A stretch of DNA of 64,000 bases. It comes from Chamaesiphon sp. 336R_metabinner_41 (GTDB taxonomy: Bacteria > Cyanobacteriota > Cyanobacteriia > Cyanobacteriales > Chamaesiphonaceae). Below the pieces are notes generated by a model. The model was not told where the DNA came from, made no database searches, and was given only the letters and a program-made list of their open reading frames with translations. The stretch spans positions 1 to 64,000 of the forward strand of contig JANYDE010000137.1 in assembly GCA_025359915.1 (NCBI GenBank), given 5' to 3'. The first letter of the stretch is position 1; each line of letters starts with the position of its first letter. Positions 15,843-23,501 of the stretch are shown in pieces. The position numbers and the translations under genes were made by a program.

Positions 15843-16676
15843 ATGACTAGATCGATTAGAGCGTATCAACGCACCCCCCAAAGGTGGTCGAACAAAGACA
15901 CTCAAGTAATTAAATTGCTCAACCGAAATTATCATAAATTTAGTCTGGGGAACCTGTCCCAAACCTTAATTTGGACAGCCATCGTCTGCTTAGGATCTTG
16001 GGGACAAGCCTTACCCACCGTTGCTAGTCCCCCCCCTCTAGTCGCCCAATATCTCTCTCCACCAGAGACACCTAATCATAATTCGATAGATATTAGTCCC
16101 GAAATTATTAATAGTAGCCCCGTCTTGCAAAAATGGCTCAAGGGGATTCCCGATGTGCTCAGTGACATCAAAACCGACCCCAGTTTTCGGACGCGCGTAA
16201 AAGTTGGTTATTCCCAATACCCCTCCACAAATCAAGCTGGGGGCTTTCATCTGGCAGTAGACGATCTCTTCTTCGGGCGTGGGGGACTCTCAGCCAGTGC
16301 TAATTATAATTCTTCCTCTACTGGCAATCGCACCGCTTATGGTGCCGATGCGCAATATTATCTCTTGCCTTTAGGCGGTTATGTAAATGTCACCCCACTA
16401 GTTGGATTTCGGCACCTCGAAACTGATAAATATAAACGAGACGGTTTGAATCTAGGCGTGAAAGTAATGGTCGTACCAGCTCGTGGTGGTGGTGCAGATT
16501 TAGCTCTCAGTCAAAGTTGGGTGGGTTTCGGGAGTGCGACGGAAACAGGTTTGACAACTTTCTCTGTTGGTTATGCACTTACCAATCATCTGCGGTTATC
16601 GACAGATATCCAACAGCAAAATGCCAAGGAAAACTACGACAGTCGTGTCGGATTTGGAGTTGAGTGGATGCCTTAA
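15843..16676 (+). CDS. Exported outer-membrane beta-barrel-like protein
   Basis: A 277-residue protein with a late N-terminal hydrophobic segment (about 39-58) ending near TVASPPP, consistent with a signal peptide preceded by a long basic leader. A later start is possible; I see no clear alternative. The mature part alternates polar and hydrophobic residues, is Gly-rich, and shows strand-like stretches such as RVKVGYSQYPS, LSASANYNSS and FSVGYALTNHLRLSTDI, ending in VGFGVEWMP, a C-terminal pattern seen in barrels. Function unknown. Probably in one unit with the upstream membrane protein. Confidence 0.7.
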   Translation: MTRSIRAYQRTPQRWSNKDTQVIKLLNRNYHKFSLGNLSQTLIWTAIVCLGSWGQALPTVASPPPLVAQYLSPPETPNHNSIDISPEIINSSPVLQKWLKGIPDVLSDIKTDPSFRTRVKVGYSQYPSTNQAGGFHLAVDDLFFGRGGLSASANYNSSSTGNRTAYGADAQYYLLPLGGYVNVTPLVGFRHLETDKYKRDGLNLGVKVMVVPARGGGADLALSQSWVGFGSATETGLTTFSVGYALTNHLRLSTDIQQQNAKENYDSRVGFGVEWMP

Positions 16677-16751
16677 ATTAATTGAGAATTGCGGATGCGC
16701 GTTCGTCGGGTTCCCCGACGGTTTAGCGCACCAAGCAGAGAATTGATACTG

Positions 16752-16777
16752 AAGGGGAAATCCATGAATTTCCCCTT
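16752..16777. repeat. Family-1 palindrome, diverged copy
   Basis: AAGGGGAAATCCA with TGAATTTCCCCTT (one mismatch). It shares the centre pattern of family 1 but replaces the GCAA core bases by GAAA, with a matching change on the other arm. It lies between convergent genes. Confidence 0.65.
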
Positions 16778-16802
16778 TGGGCATTTATTGCACTCCCAGT
16801 TT

Positions 16803-18413
16803 TCAGCCAACCGTTTCAGCCAAAGCGACCACTGGCTCTGCTGCCACTGCTGCCGCCTTCACCTTCGCCTCACCGACGAGGAACTCCGCAACTTGAATCT
16901 CAATCTCCCGCCGGACAATCCCTCTGTACTCTAGGAAATGTTCGATTTGGGCGCAGACACCCAAATAACTAGTCACCCCGCCTGGATTGAGCTGCAACAT
17001 GCTCCAGAGATTGCGCCAGAACTGCCAACGAGTAGAACGAACCACCCCTTGTCGCCAGCAGATAGTTAGAAACGCCTGAATTACAATCCAACTAATTGCT
17101 TTCTTGCGTCCCTCGCCTTTATCGGGATATGTCGCAGTACCGAGCGTCAGGAAATGTCGGTAGGTTCGATCGAGAAACTTCGATGGCTCGTATAATTCAT
17201 CAAAGGCATCCATATACTCGTAGGCGATTTCTTCGAGCGGACGAGTTGGGACAAAATTCATCAAGGTGGTTTGGTTGATATTGGCACCCTCAACCCGCAT
17301 TCGACCCTCTTTGGTCAACCGATGCCACAGAGCCGTATCGGGTAATGCTTGGAGCATACTAAATACCGCAGTTGGAATATTTGTCTGTTCGACAAATTTG
17401 ACGATTCTGTTTCCAGCACCTGTTTTCTCGCCATCAAAGCCGATAATAAACCCTGCCATCACCCGAATACCTGTGGCAGAAATTCTGTCAACTGCTTCAC
17501 TGAGGGAGCTACGAGTATTTTGGTGTTTTTGTGTGAGTGCGAGACTTTCTTCATCAGGGGTTTCAATGCCCAAAAAGACGGCTCCAAAGTTGCACTTGAC
17601 CATCTCATCCATCAGTTCTTGGTCATTTGCCAAATCGACTGAAGCTTCAGTTGCAAAGGAGAAGGGATACTTATGTTCGACCATCCACGGCAATAGTTCT
17701 TTCAAGAACAGTTTGACATTACGTTTATTGCCGATGAAATTGTCATCCACCATGAAAATACTCCGCCGCCAACCCAATTCGTAGAGATAATCGAGTTCTT
17801 TGAGTAGTTGTGCTGGTGCCTTAGTTCGGGGTTTACGACCGTATAAAACGATAATATCGCAGAACTCACATTGGAACGGACAACCGCGCGAAAACTGGAC
17901 AGACATCTCGGCATAAGCATCGAATTCCAGCAATTCAAATCGCGGTACGGGAGTCGTGGTGACATCGGGACGTTCGCCATTGGGAGCGCGGAAAGTACCT
18001 GATAGTTGTCCCTGTGCTACTGCCTCGACAAATAACGGGATCGTCAGTTCCCCTTCATCTAAAATTAAATAATCAGCGAATGCTGACACTTCATGGGGTA
18101 AGGCTGTCGGGTAAGGGCCACCAACGGCTACTCGTTTTCCACGGCGTTTCGCCTCTTGCATCTGGACAAGTAAATCTGGCTTTTGGACGATCATTGCCGA
18201 GCAAATCACCATTTCCGACCAATTCCATTCGGCTTCAGTTACCTCGCGAACGTTCAAATCGACCAGCTTATAGTTCCATTCTTGGGGAAGAATTGCCGCG
18301 ACGGTAATTAGTCCTAATGGCGGTAGCATCGCTTTCCGACCGAGCAATTCGATGGTTTTCTCAAACGACCAAAAACTTTTGGGGAAGCGAGGGTAGAGGA
18401 GTAGCACGTTCAT
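16803..18413 (-). CDS. B12-binding-domain radical SAM protein (DUF4070 type)
   Basis: Start ATG 18413 (MNVLLLYPRFPKSFWSFEKT), 536 residues; an ATG 24 bases upstream is less typical. The N-terminal third (about 1-150) resembles a cobalamin-binding domain without the classical DxHxxG motif. The radical SAM core has CxxxCxxC at Cys178, 182 and 185 (SRGCPFQCEFCDI), then YGRKPRTK and SIFMVDDNFIGN. The C-terminal domain is of DUF4070 type. Relatives include hopanoid methylase HpnP and several uncharacterised cyanobacterial paralogues; I cannot separate these by eye. The C-terminus is Ala/Val-rich (VKAAAVAAEPVVALAETVG), a low-complexity tail. Single gene. Confidence 0.85.
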   Translation of the reverse strand: MNVLLLYPRFPKSFWSFEKTIELLGRKAMLPPLGLITVAAILPQEWNYKLVDLNVREVTEAEWNWSEMVICSAMIVQKPDLLVQMQEAKRRGKRVAVGGPYPTALPHEVSAFADYLILDEGELTIPLFVEAVAQGQLSGTFRAPNGERPDVTTTPVPRFELLEFDAYAEMSVQFSRGCPFQCEFCDIIVLYGRKPRTKAPAQLLKELDYLYELGWRRSIFMVDDNFIGNKRNVKLFLKELLPWMVEHKYPFSFATEASVDLANDQELMDEMVKCNFGAVFLGIETPDEESLALTQKHQNTRSSLSEAVDRISATGIRVMAGFIIGFDGEKTGAGNRIVKFVEQTNIPTAVFSMLQALPDTALWHRLTKEGRMRVEGANINQTTLMNFVPTRPLEEIAYEYMDAFDELYEPSKFLDRTYRHFLTLGTATYPDKGEGRKKAISWIVIQAFLTICWRQGVVRSTRWQFWRNLWSMLQLNPGGVTSYLGVCAQIEHFLEYRGIVRREIEIQVAEFLVGEAKVKAAAVAAEPVVALAETVG

Positions 18414-18437
18414 AATATTATCTCCAAACAACGGCAT

Positions 18438-18733
18438 TCCTCGTTAGGTGGAATGATCGACGCATATAACTAATTGACTTTAGTTTAATCGGTTTTGTTT
18501 CGATCGGGTCTGATTATTACAGAAGTTTTCAGAAGTCGAAAATGTGGGATTCAGATCTTCGACTTCTTCTCTTCTCTTCTCTTCTCTTCTCTTCTCTTCT
18601 CTTCGAGAGGCTCCGCCAACGAGAGGCTCCGCCAACGAGAGGCTCCGCCAACGAGAGGCTCCGCCAACGAGAGGCTCCGCCAACGAGAAGTCGGGGATCT
18701 GGCATGGCTACAATCAACTTTAAATATTAATTA
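18438..18733. other. Repeat-filled gap between two minus-strand genes
   Basis: Contains no believable gene. The centre (18552-18701) is a hairpin filled with tandem repeats, described separately. Open frames on both strands here are translations of the repeats. Confidence 0.8.
18552..18701. repeat. Family-2 palindrome expanded by (TTCTC)7 and a 16-mer x5
   Basis: The arms CAGATCTTCGACTTCT (18552-18567) and AGAAGTCGGGGATCTG (18686-18701) pair at 14 of 16 positions, as in other family-2 hairpins. Between them lie seven perfect TTCTC pentamers (18567-18601) and five perfect copies of GAGAGGCTCCGCCAAC (18605-18684). The 16-mer contains a small GGC-TCC-GCC stem. Confidence 0.92.
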
Positions 18734-19222
18734 TCAACCTAAAAATTTGCGGAGATCGAATTCTACTGAATTGGGTTCTGTGATTGAAGCAGTTTCAGTG
18801 GGATCGAGTGATGCTGATAACATTAGTAAAATTCGCTCGGTATAATCTACTGCTCCGCACAATTCTTTTTCCAGTAGCTCCAAGCCCCCATTCGCATACT
18901 CTTCAAATATATTAATTCGCTGCTGTTCAAAATCAGATCGATCTGGTGAAATTACGTTAATATTTTCAGTAGCTGCGATCGCAATTAGTTTCATCACTGG
19001 ATCGTAACCACGGGAGATAAATATCTCCATACTAATTGGTCCTGGCTCTTTTTTGGATATTTCGCCGAGTGGGACACGTTGGTTGTGTTTAGCACCTAAT
19101 ACTGCAGCAAATAAAATCGCATCGGCATATGTTTGAAATGGACTATTGTTATCGGCTGATGCAATTAATGATTTGACCAATTCTGCTTTGTCTCTGGCTA
19201 CTCGAATCCGGTTTTCAGACAT
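18734..19222 (-). CDS. Dnd system-associated protein 4-like (DNA phosphorothioation-associated)
   Basis: Start ATG 19222 (MSENRIRVARDKAELV), 162 residues. Upstream in-frame sequence is translated heptamer repeat and should be discarded. The protein resembles the family called DNA phosphorothioation-associated protein 4: RVARDKAELVKSL, FQTYADAILFAAVLGAKH, RVPLGEISKKEPGPISMEIFISRGYD and IFEEYANGGLELLEKEL. That family accompanies dnd phosphorothioation loci, but no dndA-E or dpt genes are in this window. It is mostly helical, soluble, with no catalytic motif visible. Family identification is from recalled pattern and is moderately sure; the role of a solitary copy is unknown. Confidence 0.72.
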   Translation of the reverse strand: MSENRIRVARDKAELVKSLIASADNNSPFQTYADAILFAAVLGAKHNQRVPLGEISKKEPGPISMEIFISRGYDPVMKLIAIAATENINVISPDRSDFEQQRINIFEEYANGGLELLEKELCGAVDYTERILLMLSASLDPTETASITEPNSVEFDLRKFLG

Positions 19223-19230
19223 GGGTATAT

Positions 19231-19281
19231 TAATTAATAATTGATAATTGATAATTGATAATTGATAATTAATAATCATGG
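19231..19281. repeat. Heptamer repeat (TTGATAA)n
   Basis: About five units of the A/T-rich heptamer TTGATAA/ATTGATA immediately upstream of the Dnd-associated gene start. It is a degenerate STRR array like others in the window. Confidence 0.85.
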
Positions 19282-19372
19282 AGATAGGCGTAGTCGTAGT
19301 GTTGCCCACCAAATTATCTTCGATCGATTATAAGTATTTAGAAAGATAGTATTTATTGTTGATTTTTGGGGT

Positions 19373-19437
19373 GGGCGGGTTTGTTCTGTATTTTATTTTA
19401 TAGATACGTTGCTAAAAAAAATTAGCAAAACCCGCCC
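19373..19437 (-). terminator. Nested hairpin after actP
   Basis: The outer stem GGGCGGGTTT/AAACCCGCCC encloses an inner stem TTGCTAA/TTAGCAA. It begins 8 bases after the actP stop on the minus strand. The outer arms belong to the same repeat group as 37121-37455 and 48757-48819 (AAACCCGCCC motif). Probable terminator. Confidence 0.6.
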
Positions 19438-19444
19438 CTATAGG

Positions 19445-21001
19445 TTAATAATCTCCGGCGATTAGATGTTCAGTTTCGGCAAATTTTTCTTCCATTCCGA
19501 CTTCTGGTGTGAATAGAGAAACAATTATCCCTACCATAAATGAGAGCGGAATTGTCACCAAACCAGGATTTTTAAGTGGGAAAATCGCCGTGGTATGTTT
19601 GAGGATATCGACCTGAATTGTTGGCGATAAATAAATCAGAATCAAAGCCGAAAGTGTGCCGACTAAAATACTCGCAACAGCACCCTTTGTCGTGAACCCT
19701 CGCCATACCATTGACATTAATAGTGAAGGAAAATTGGCACTAGCGGCGATCGCAAATGCTAGCCCAACCATGTACGCTACATTTTGTCCTTTGAAGATAA
19801 TTCCTAATACCATTGCTACCACACCTAATAGTAGGGTTGCAATCCGCGCAACTTTTAATTGTTCGGTTTCACTGGAGTTTCCTTTCTTGATTACATTCAC
19901 CCATAAATCGTGGGATAAGGCTGCGGCACCAGAGAGAGTCAACCCAGCAACTACAGCTAAAATTGTCGCAAAAGATACGGCAGAAATAAAGCCTAAAAAG
20001 GGACTACCACCCAATACTTGAGCTAAGATGGGGGCTGCCATATTTCCAGATTTGTCGATCGCTCCAGTCGCGCCTAGAGGATGTAAAATTGTCTCTCTAC
20101 CGACTAATACCATTGCCCCAAATCCTAAGATAAATGTGAGCAGATAAAAGAAGCCAATTAGGATCGTGGCGTACATGACTGAAATGCGTGCTTCTTTGGC
20201 ATTTGGCACGGTATAAAACCGCATTAAGATGTGGGGTAAACCAGCAGTACCCAACATCAATGATAGACCTAATGAGAGGGCATCTAGGGGATTTGCGACT
20301 TCTTTTCCAGGTGCTAAAACTGCATCACCATATTTATTTGCAGCTTCTGCAAATAGGGTGAGTGGATTGAAGCCAAATCTAGAAAGTACGAGTAGTGCCA
20401 TCACAGTTGCACCACCTAATAATAGTACGGCTTTGATAATTTGAACCCAAGTAGTGGCGATCATCCCACCGAAAGTTACATAGGCAAGCATGACGCAACC
20501 AACGATGACAATTGCCAGATTATAATCCAACCCAAACAATAGTTGAATCAATCCACCAGCCCCAACCATTTGGGCGATCAAATAGAAGCTAACTACGACT
20601 AAAGTGCCGATCGAGGATGCAATTCTGACAGGTGTTTGTTGGAGTCTAAAAGCCACAACATCGGCGAAAGTATATTTGCCCAAATTCCGCATCGGTTCGG
20701 CAATCAAGAACATCACAATTGGCCAACCAACCAGAAATCCGATCGAGTAAATCAATCCATCGAAGCCATTTAAGGCAACTTTGCCCGCAATTCCCAGAAA
20801 ACTAGCCGCACTCATAAAGTCGCCAGCTAAAGCTAATCCATTCTGGAAACCGCTAATATTTCCGCCAGCAGTATAGTATTCAGCGGTACTTTTAGTTTGT
20901 TTTGCTGCCCAGTATGTGATGCCTAAAGTAAAAGTGATAAATACTAAGAAAAAGCCAATTGCGATCGGATTAAATTGTCCCAGGGACGTTGTTGAATTCA
21001 T
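19445..21001 (-). CDS. actP: Cation/acetate symporter ActP-like (sodium:solute symporter)
   Basis: A 518-residue member of the SSS family with about 13 membrane segments. The ActP-like pattern includes [32 protein letters not shown] (about 42-72) and [18 protein letters not shown]. ActP takes up acetate and related monocarboxylates with a cation. It is preceded 50 bases upstream by a DUF485 gene, the usual partner (yjcH-actP in E. coli), but acs is not adjacent. Substrate acetate is inferred from family and pairing. Confidence 0.9.
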   Translation of the reverse strand: MNSTTSLGQFNPIAIGFFLVFITFTLGITYWAAKQTKSTAEYYTAGGNISGFQNGLALAGDFMSAASFLGIAGKVALNGFDGLIYSIGFLVGWPIVMFLIAEPMRNLGKYTFADVVAFRLQQTPVRIASSIGTLVVVSFYLIAQMVGAGGLIQLLFGLDYNLAIVIVGCVMLAYVTFGGMIATTWVQIIKAVLLLGGATVMALLVLSRFGFNPLTLFAEAANKYGDAVLAPGKEVANPLDALSLGLSLMLGTAGLPHILMRFYTVPNAKEARISVMYATILIGFFYLLTFILGFGAMVLVGRETILHPLGATGAIDKSGNMAAPILAQVLGGSPFLGFISAVSFATILAVVAGLTLSGAAALSHDLWVNVIKKGNSSETEQLKVARIATLLLGVVAMVLGIIFKGQNVAYMVGLAFAIAASANFPSLLMSMVWRGFTTKGAVASILVGTLSALILIYLSPTIQVDILKHTTAIFPLKNPGLVTIPLSFMVGIIVSLFTPEVGMEEKFAETEHLIAGDY

Positions 21002-21051
21002 GTTTTAGTTGTTGGTTATTAGTTTTTAGTTATTAGCAAGTTTAATTGTGC

Positions 21052-21330
21052 TTAGTTTCTATTACGTATTTTTTCTAATTGATCGTCGTAATTGTGATTC
21101 GTCCAGCGGACATACACAAAAATGAGCACCCAGGCAGTGACAATCGTTAGGGCACCTAATAAAATGCCGATACTTAGTCCAGGTACTAAAGTTTGCCCCA
21201 TCAACTTTTTATTAAAAGCAACCAGTAAAATAAAGCCAAAGTAAACAACCATCATCGCCGCTGTCAGCCATATCGAGACGCGCCAGCGTTGATTTGCCAG
21301 AGCGCGTAAAGATCTCAGTCGTTCGCTCAT
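21052..21330 (-). CDS. DUF485 small membrane protein (YjcH-like)
   Basis: Start ATG 21330 (MSERLRSLRALANQRWRVS), 92 residues; an in-frame ATG 18 bases upstream is less typical. Two predicted membrane segments (about 20-42 and 55-78) match DUF485 proteins, the small companions of ActP-type symporters. It lies directly upstream of actP on the same strand and probably forms one operon. The biochemical role is not settled. Confidence 0.88.
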   Translation of the reverse strand: MSERLRSLRALANQRWRVSIWLTAAMMVVYFGFILLVAFNKKLMGQTLVPGLSIGILLGALTIVTAWVLIFVYVRWTNHNYDDQLEKIRNRN

Positions 21331-21530
21331 AAAATCACCTATATACATTTAACTACGACATTTTAGAGTCAAAGGGGATTAATCGATCGTTAAATTAAGC
21401 ATCAATGATCTAAATTCTCTTTTGTCAGAGACTGCACCAATGAACTATAAGGAACTAAAATGAAAACAGCAGAGCCTAAATCTTCTCCTGAACTCTCAAC
21501 TAAACTTTACCCAGCCCGCTCCACCACAAC

Positions 21531-22352
21531 ATGAATATTCTCACCGACTTACTCAAGCCTCAAGCCACTCGCGAAAAGAAGCAATCAAAGGGGATCCAGA
21601 TTAAAACCGAGCGTGAAATTGGCATCATGCGCCAATCTTCGAGAATTGTCGCTACAGTTTTGAAAGAGATTTTGGCGATGGTGGAGCCAGGGATGACTAC
21701 GGCAGACTTAGATGCTTACGCTGAGAAACGGATTCGGGAGATGGGTGCAATCCCTAGTTTCAAGGGTTTATATGGGTTTCCGGCGACGATTTGTGCCAGC
21801 ATCAATGATGAAGCCGTACATGGTATTCCCAATCGCAAGAAAGTAATCAAGCAGGGTGATGTGCTCAAAGTCGATACGGGAGCTTTCTTTCAGGGCTTTC
21901 ACGGAGATTCTTGCATCACGATCGGCGTAGGGACAGTGACTCCCGCTGCTGCTAAACTAATCCAAGTAGCTGAAGAAGCTCTCTACAAGGGCATAGAACA
22001 GGTGAAAGAGGGTGCTTACCTGTTAGACCTCGCTGGCGCGATTCAAGACCATGTAGAGGGCAATGGCTTTAGTATCGTGGAAGATTTTACCGGACATGGA
22101 GTGGGGCGCAATCTCCATGAGGAACCATCGGTCTTTAATTTCCGCACGCGGGAGATGCCCAATGTCAAACTCAGAGCTGGCATGACGATCGCGATCGAGC
22201 CGATTATCAATGCTGGATCGAAGGTTACTCGAATGATGCCAGATAAGTGGACTGCTGTCACGATCGATAAATCTTTATCTGCTCAATTCGAGCATACTGT
22301 CTTGGTAACGAAGGATGGTTATGAGATTTTGACCGATCGTAATTTAGTTTAA
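21531..22352 (+). CDS. map: Methionine aminopeptidase
   Basis: A 273-residue type I enzyme that removes the initiator Met from proteins. The metal ligands are visible: Asp115 (VDTGAF), Asp126 (HGDSC), His189 ([13 protein letters not shown]), Glu223 (AIEPI) and Glu254 (QFEHTV); His97 (AVHGIP) is the substrate-side His. There is an N-terminal extension of about 22 residues before the usual [12 protein letters not shown] start. Cyanobacteria carry several map paralogues, and this extension may mark one of them. A long palindrome follows the stop by 4 bases. Confidence 0.95.
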   Translation: MNILTDLLKPQATREKKQSKGIQIKTEREIGIMRQSSRIVATVLKEILAMVEPGMTTADLDAYAEKRIREMGAIPSFKGLYGFPATICASINDEAVHGIPNRKKVIKQGDVLKVDTGAFFQGFHGDSCITIGVGTVTPAAAKLIQVAEEALYKGIEQVKEGAYLLDLAGAIQDHVEGNGFSIVEDFTGHGVGRNLHEEPSVFNFRTREMPNVKLRAGMTIAIEPIINAGSKVTRMMPDKWTAVTIDKSLSAQFEHTVLVTKDGYEILTDRNLV

Positions 22353-22356
22353 TTTA

Positions 22357-22422
22357 GCACCTGATAAAAACCAAGGTAGGGGCAATTCATGAATTGCCCC
22401 TACCTTAGTTTTTGTGAGGTGC
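22357..22422. repeat. Family-1 palindrome with long arms, after map
   Basis: The core GGGGCAATTCA plus complement is extended to 33-base arms (GCACCTGATAAAAACCAAGGT with ACCTTAGTTTTTGTGAGGTGC), with four mismatches. It starts 4 bases after the map stop codon and most likely terminates map and the convergent TPR gene. Confidence 0.88.
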
Positions 22423-22518
22423 TGAAATTTTTAGCCCACACAAACCGTCCTCTTTTATTAGGAGTTAGAACCATCTTTTCTAAGAGGGTGGGGAGTAACA
22501 TATTCAATCCACAGCTAA

Positions 22519-23400
22519 TTACTTCACTGCTTGAGTTACTGGAATAGTAGTAGATTTGCTCGGTGCAATTGCAGGTGAAGATGTTGGTGTAGGAGTACTG
22601 AGATTTGGAGCAACCGAAATCTTCGGTGGTTGAGTCGCCTGAGCCAATTGCTTAATCTGATCCTTGTACTCAGCCGGAGCGAGATCTACCGCCGCCGTCA
22701 TCAGGGTTTGAGCATCAGAGAGATTGCCCATCTGCTTGAATACCAAGCCCTTGGCTAAGACAGGACGAAAATCTGCTTTATTAACCTCCATCAAAGCATC
22801 ATAAATACCCAACGCATCCGCATTGCGTTGTTGGGTGAGATAAACTTGGGCTAATAATAGTTTGAGCGGGGTCGCATCAACACCCACTATATTGGTCTTT
22901 AAAGCGGCTTGTACGGCACCCATTGCTGCCTCAGGACGTTTTGCGTCCAGGAGCAAACTAACGAGTCCCTGAAGGGCATTAATATTCTGCGGTTGAATGC
23001 TTAATACCGTCCGATAACTAGCTGTCGCACCTTCTCGATCGCCTAAATACTGTTTGGTTTGTGCTAAAAGCACGGTATAGTCAGAAGTCTGGGGATTTAG
23101 TGCCGCAATTTTTTCGAGCGGTAACAAGCTCCCTTTGATATCGCCCAATTGCAACCTAGCATTGAGCAGACCCTTGAGTGCGACTTGGTTTTCAGGCTCT
23201 CTTTGCAGCACCTGAGTATAACCCTGTGCCTGAGCTTGAATTTGAGTTGTTTGAGCGGTGGAAAGACTATTTGGTTCTGTGGCAACAGCAGCACCACCAT
23301 CTAGTACCAAGTTGACAAGTGGAAATAATGAGAATCCAGTTAAAGCCAGCAGAGACACAGCTACAACTAGATTGATGACCCAGCGATGACGTTTTAACAC
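22519..23400 (-). CDS. Membrane-anchored TPR protein
   Basis: A 293-residue protein with an N-terminal membrane segment (about 7-30, INLVVAVSLLALTGFSLFPLV) followed by five or so tetratricopeptide-like repeats (about 48-255; for example LLPLEKIAALNPQTSDYTVLLAQTKQYLGDREGATASYRTVLSIQPQNINALQGL). The C-terminal 35 residues are Pro/Thr/Ser-rich. Such proteins act as scaffolds on the outer or thylakoid face of the membrane. Specific role unknown. Single gene on the minus strand, upstream of DUF4335's end. Confidence 0.8.
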   Translation of the reverse strand: MLKRHRWVINLVVAVSLLALTGFSLFPLVNLVLDGGAAVATEPNSLSTAQTTQIQAQAQGYTQVLQREPENQVALKGLLNARLQLGDIKGSLLPLEKIAALNPQTSDYTVLLAQTKQYLGDREGATASYRTVLSIQPQNINALQGLVSLLLDAKRPEAAMGAVQAALKTNIVGVDATPLKLLLAQVYLTQQRNADALGIYDALMEVNKADFRPVLAKGLVFKQMGNLSDAQTLMTAAVDLAPAEYKDQIKQLAQATQPPKISVAPNLSTPTPTSSPAIAPSKSTTIPVTQAVK

Positions 23401-23501
23401 AGACTGCTTTCTAAAATGATGGACGATCGATATTGTTGATTCTAGTACAAAATCGATCGTCTCGCGAGCAACAAAAAAACTAGATCTAGTAACTTGAGTT
23501 A

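Noticed and set aside
16803-18413. Calling the B12-binding radical SAM protein hopanoid methylase HpnP
   Set aside because: The domain layout fits, but several related cyanobacterial families share it and I cannot separate them without alignment; no other hopanoid genes are nearby.
18605-18684. CRISPR-like direct repeats
   Set aside because: The 16-base units are contiguous with no spacers and no cas genes are nearby; a plain tandem repeat.
18480-18730. Open frames on both strands encoding peptides such as EPLVGGASRW repeated
   Set aside because: They are translations of the TTCTC and 16-mer tandem repeats; no gene features.
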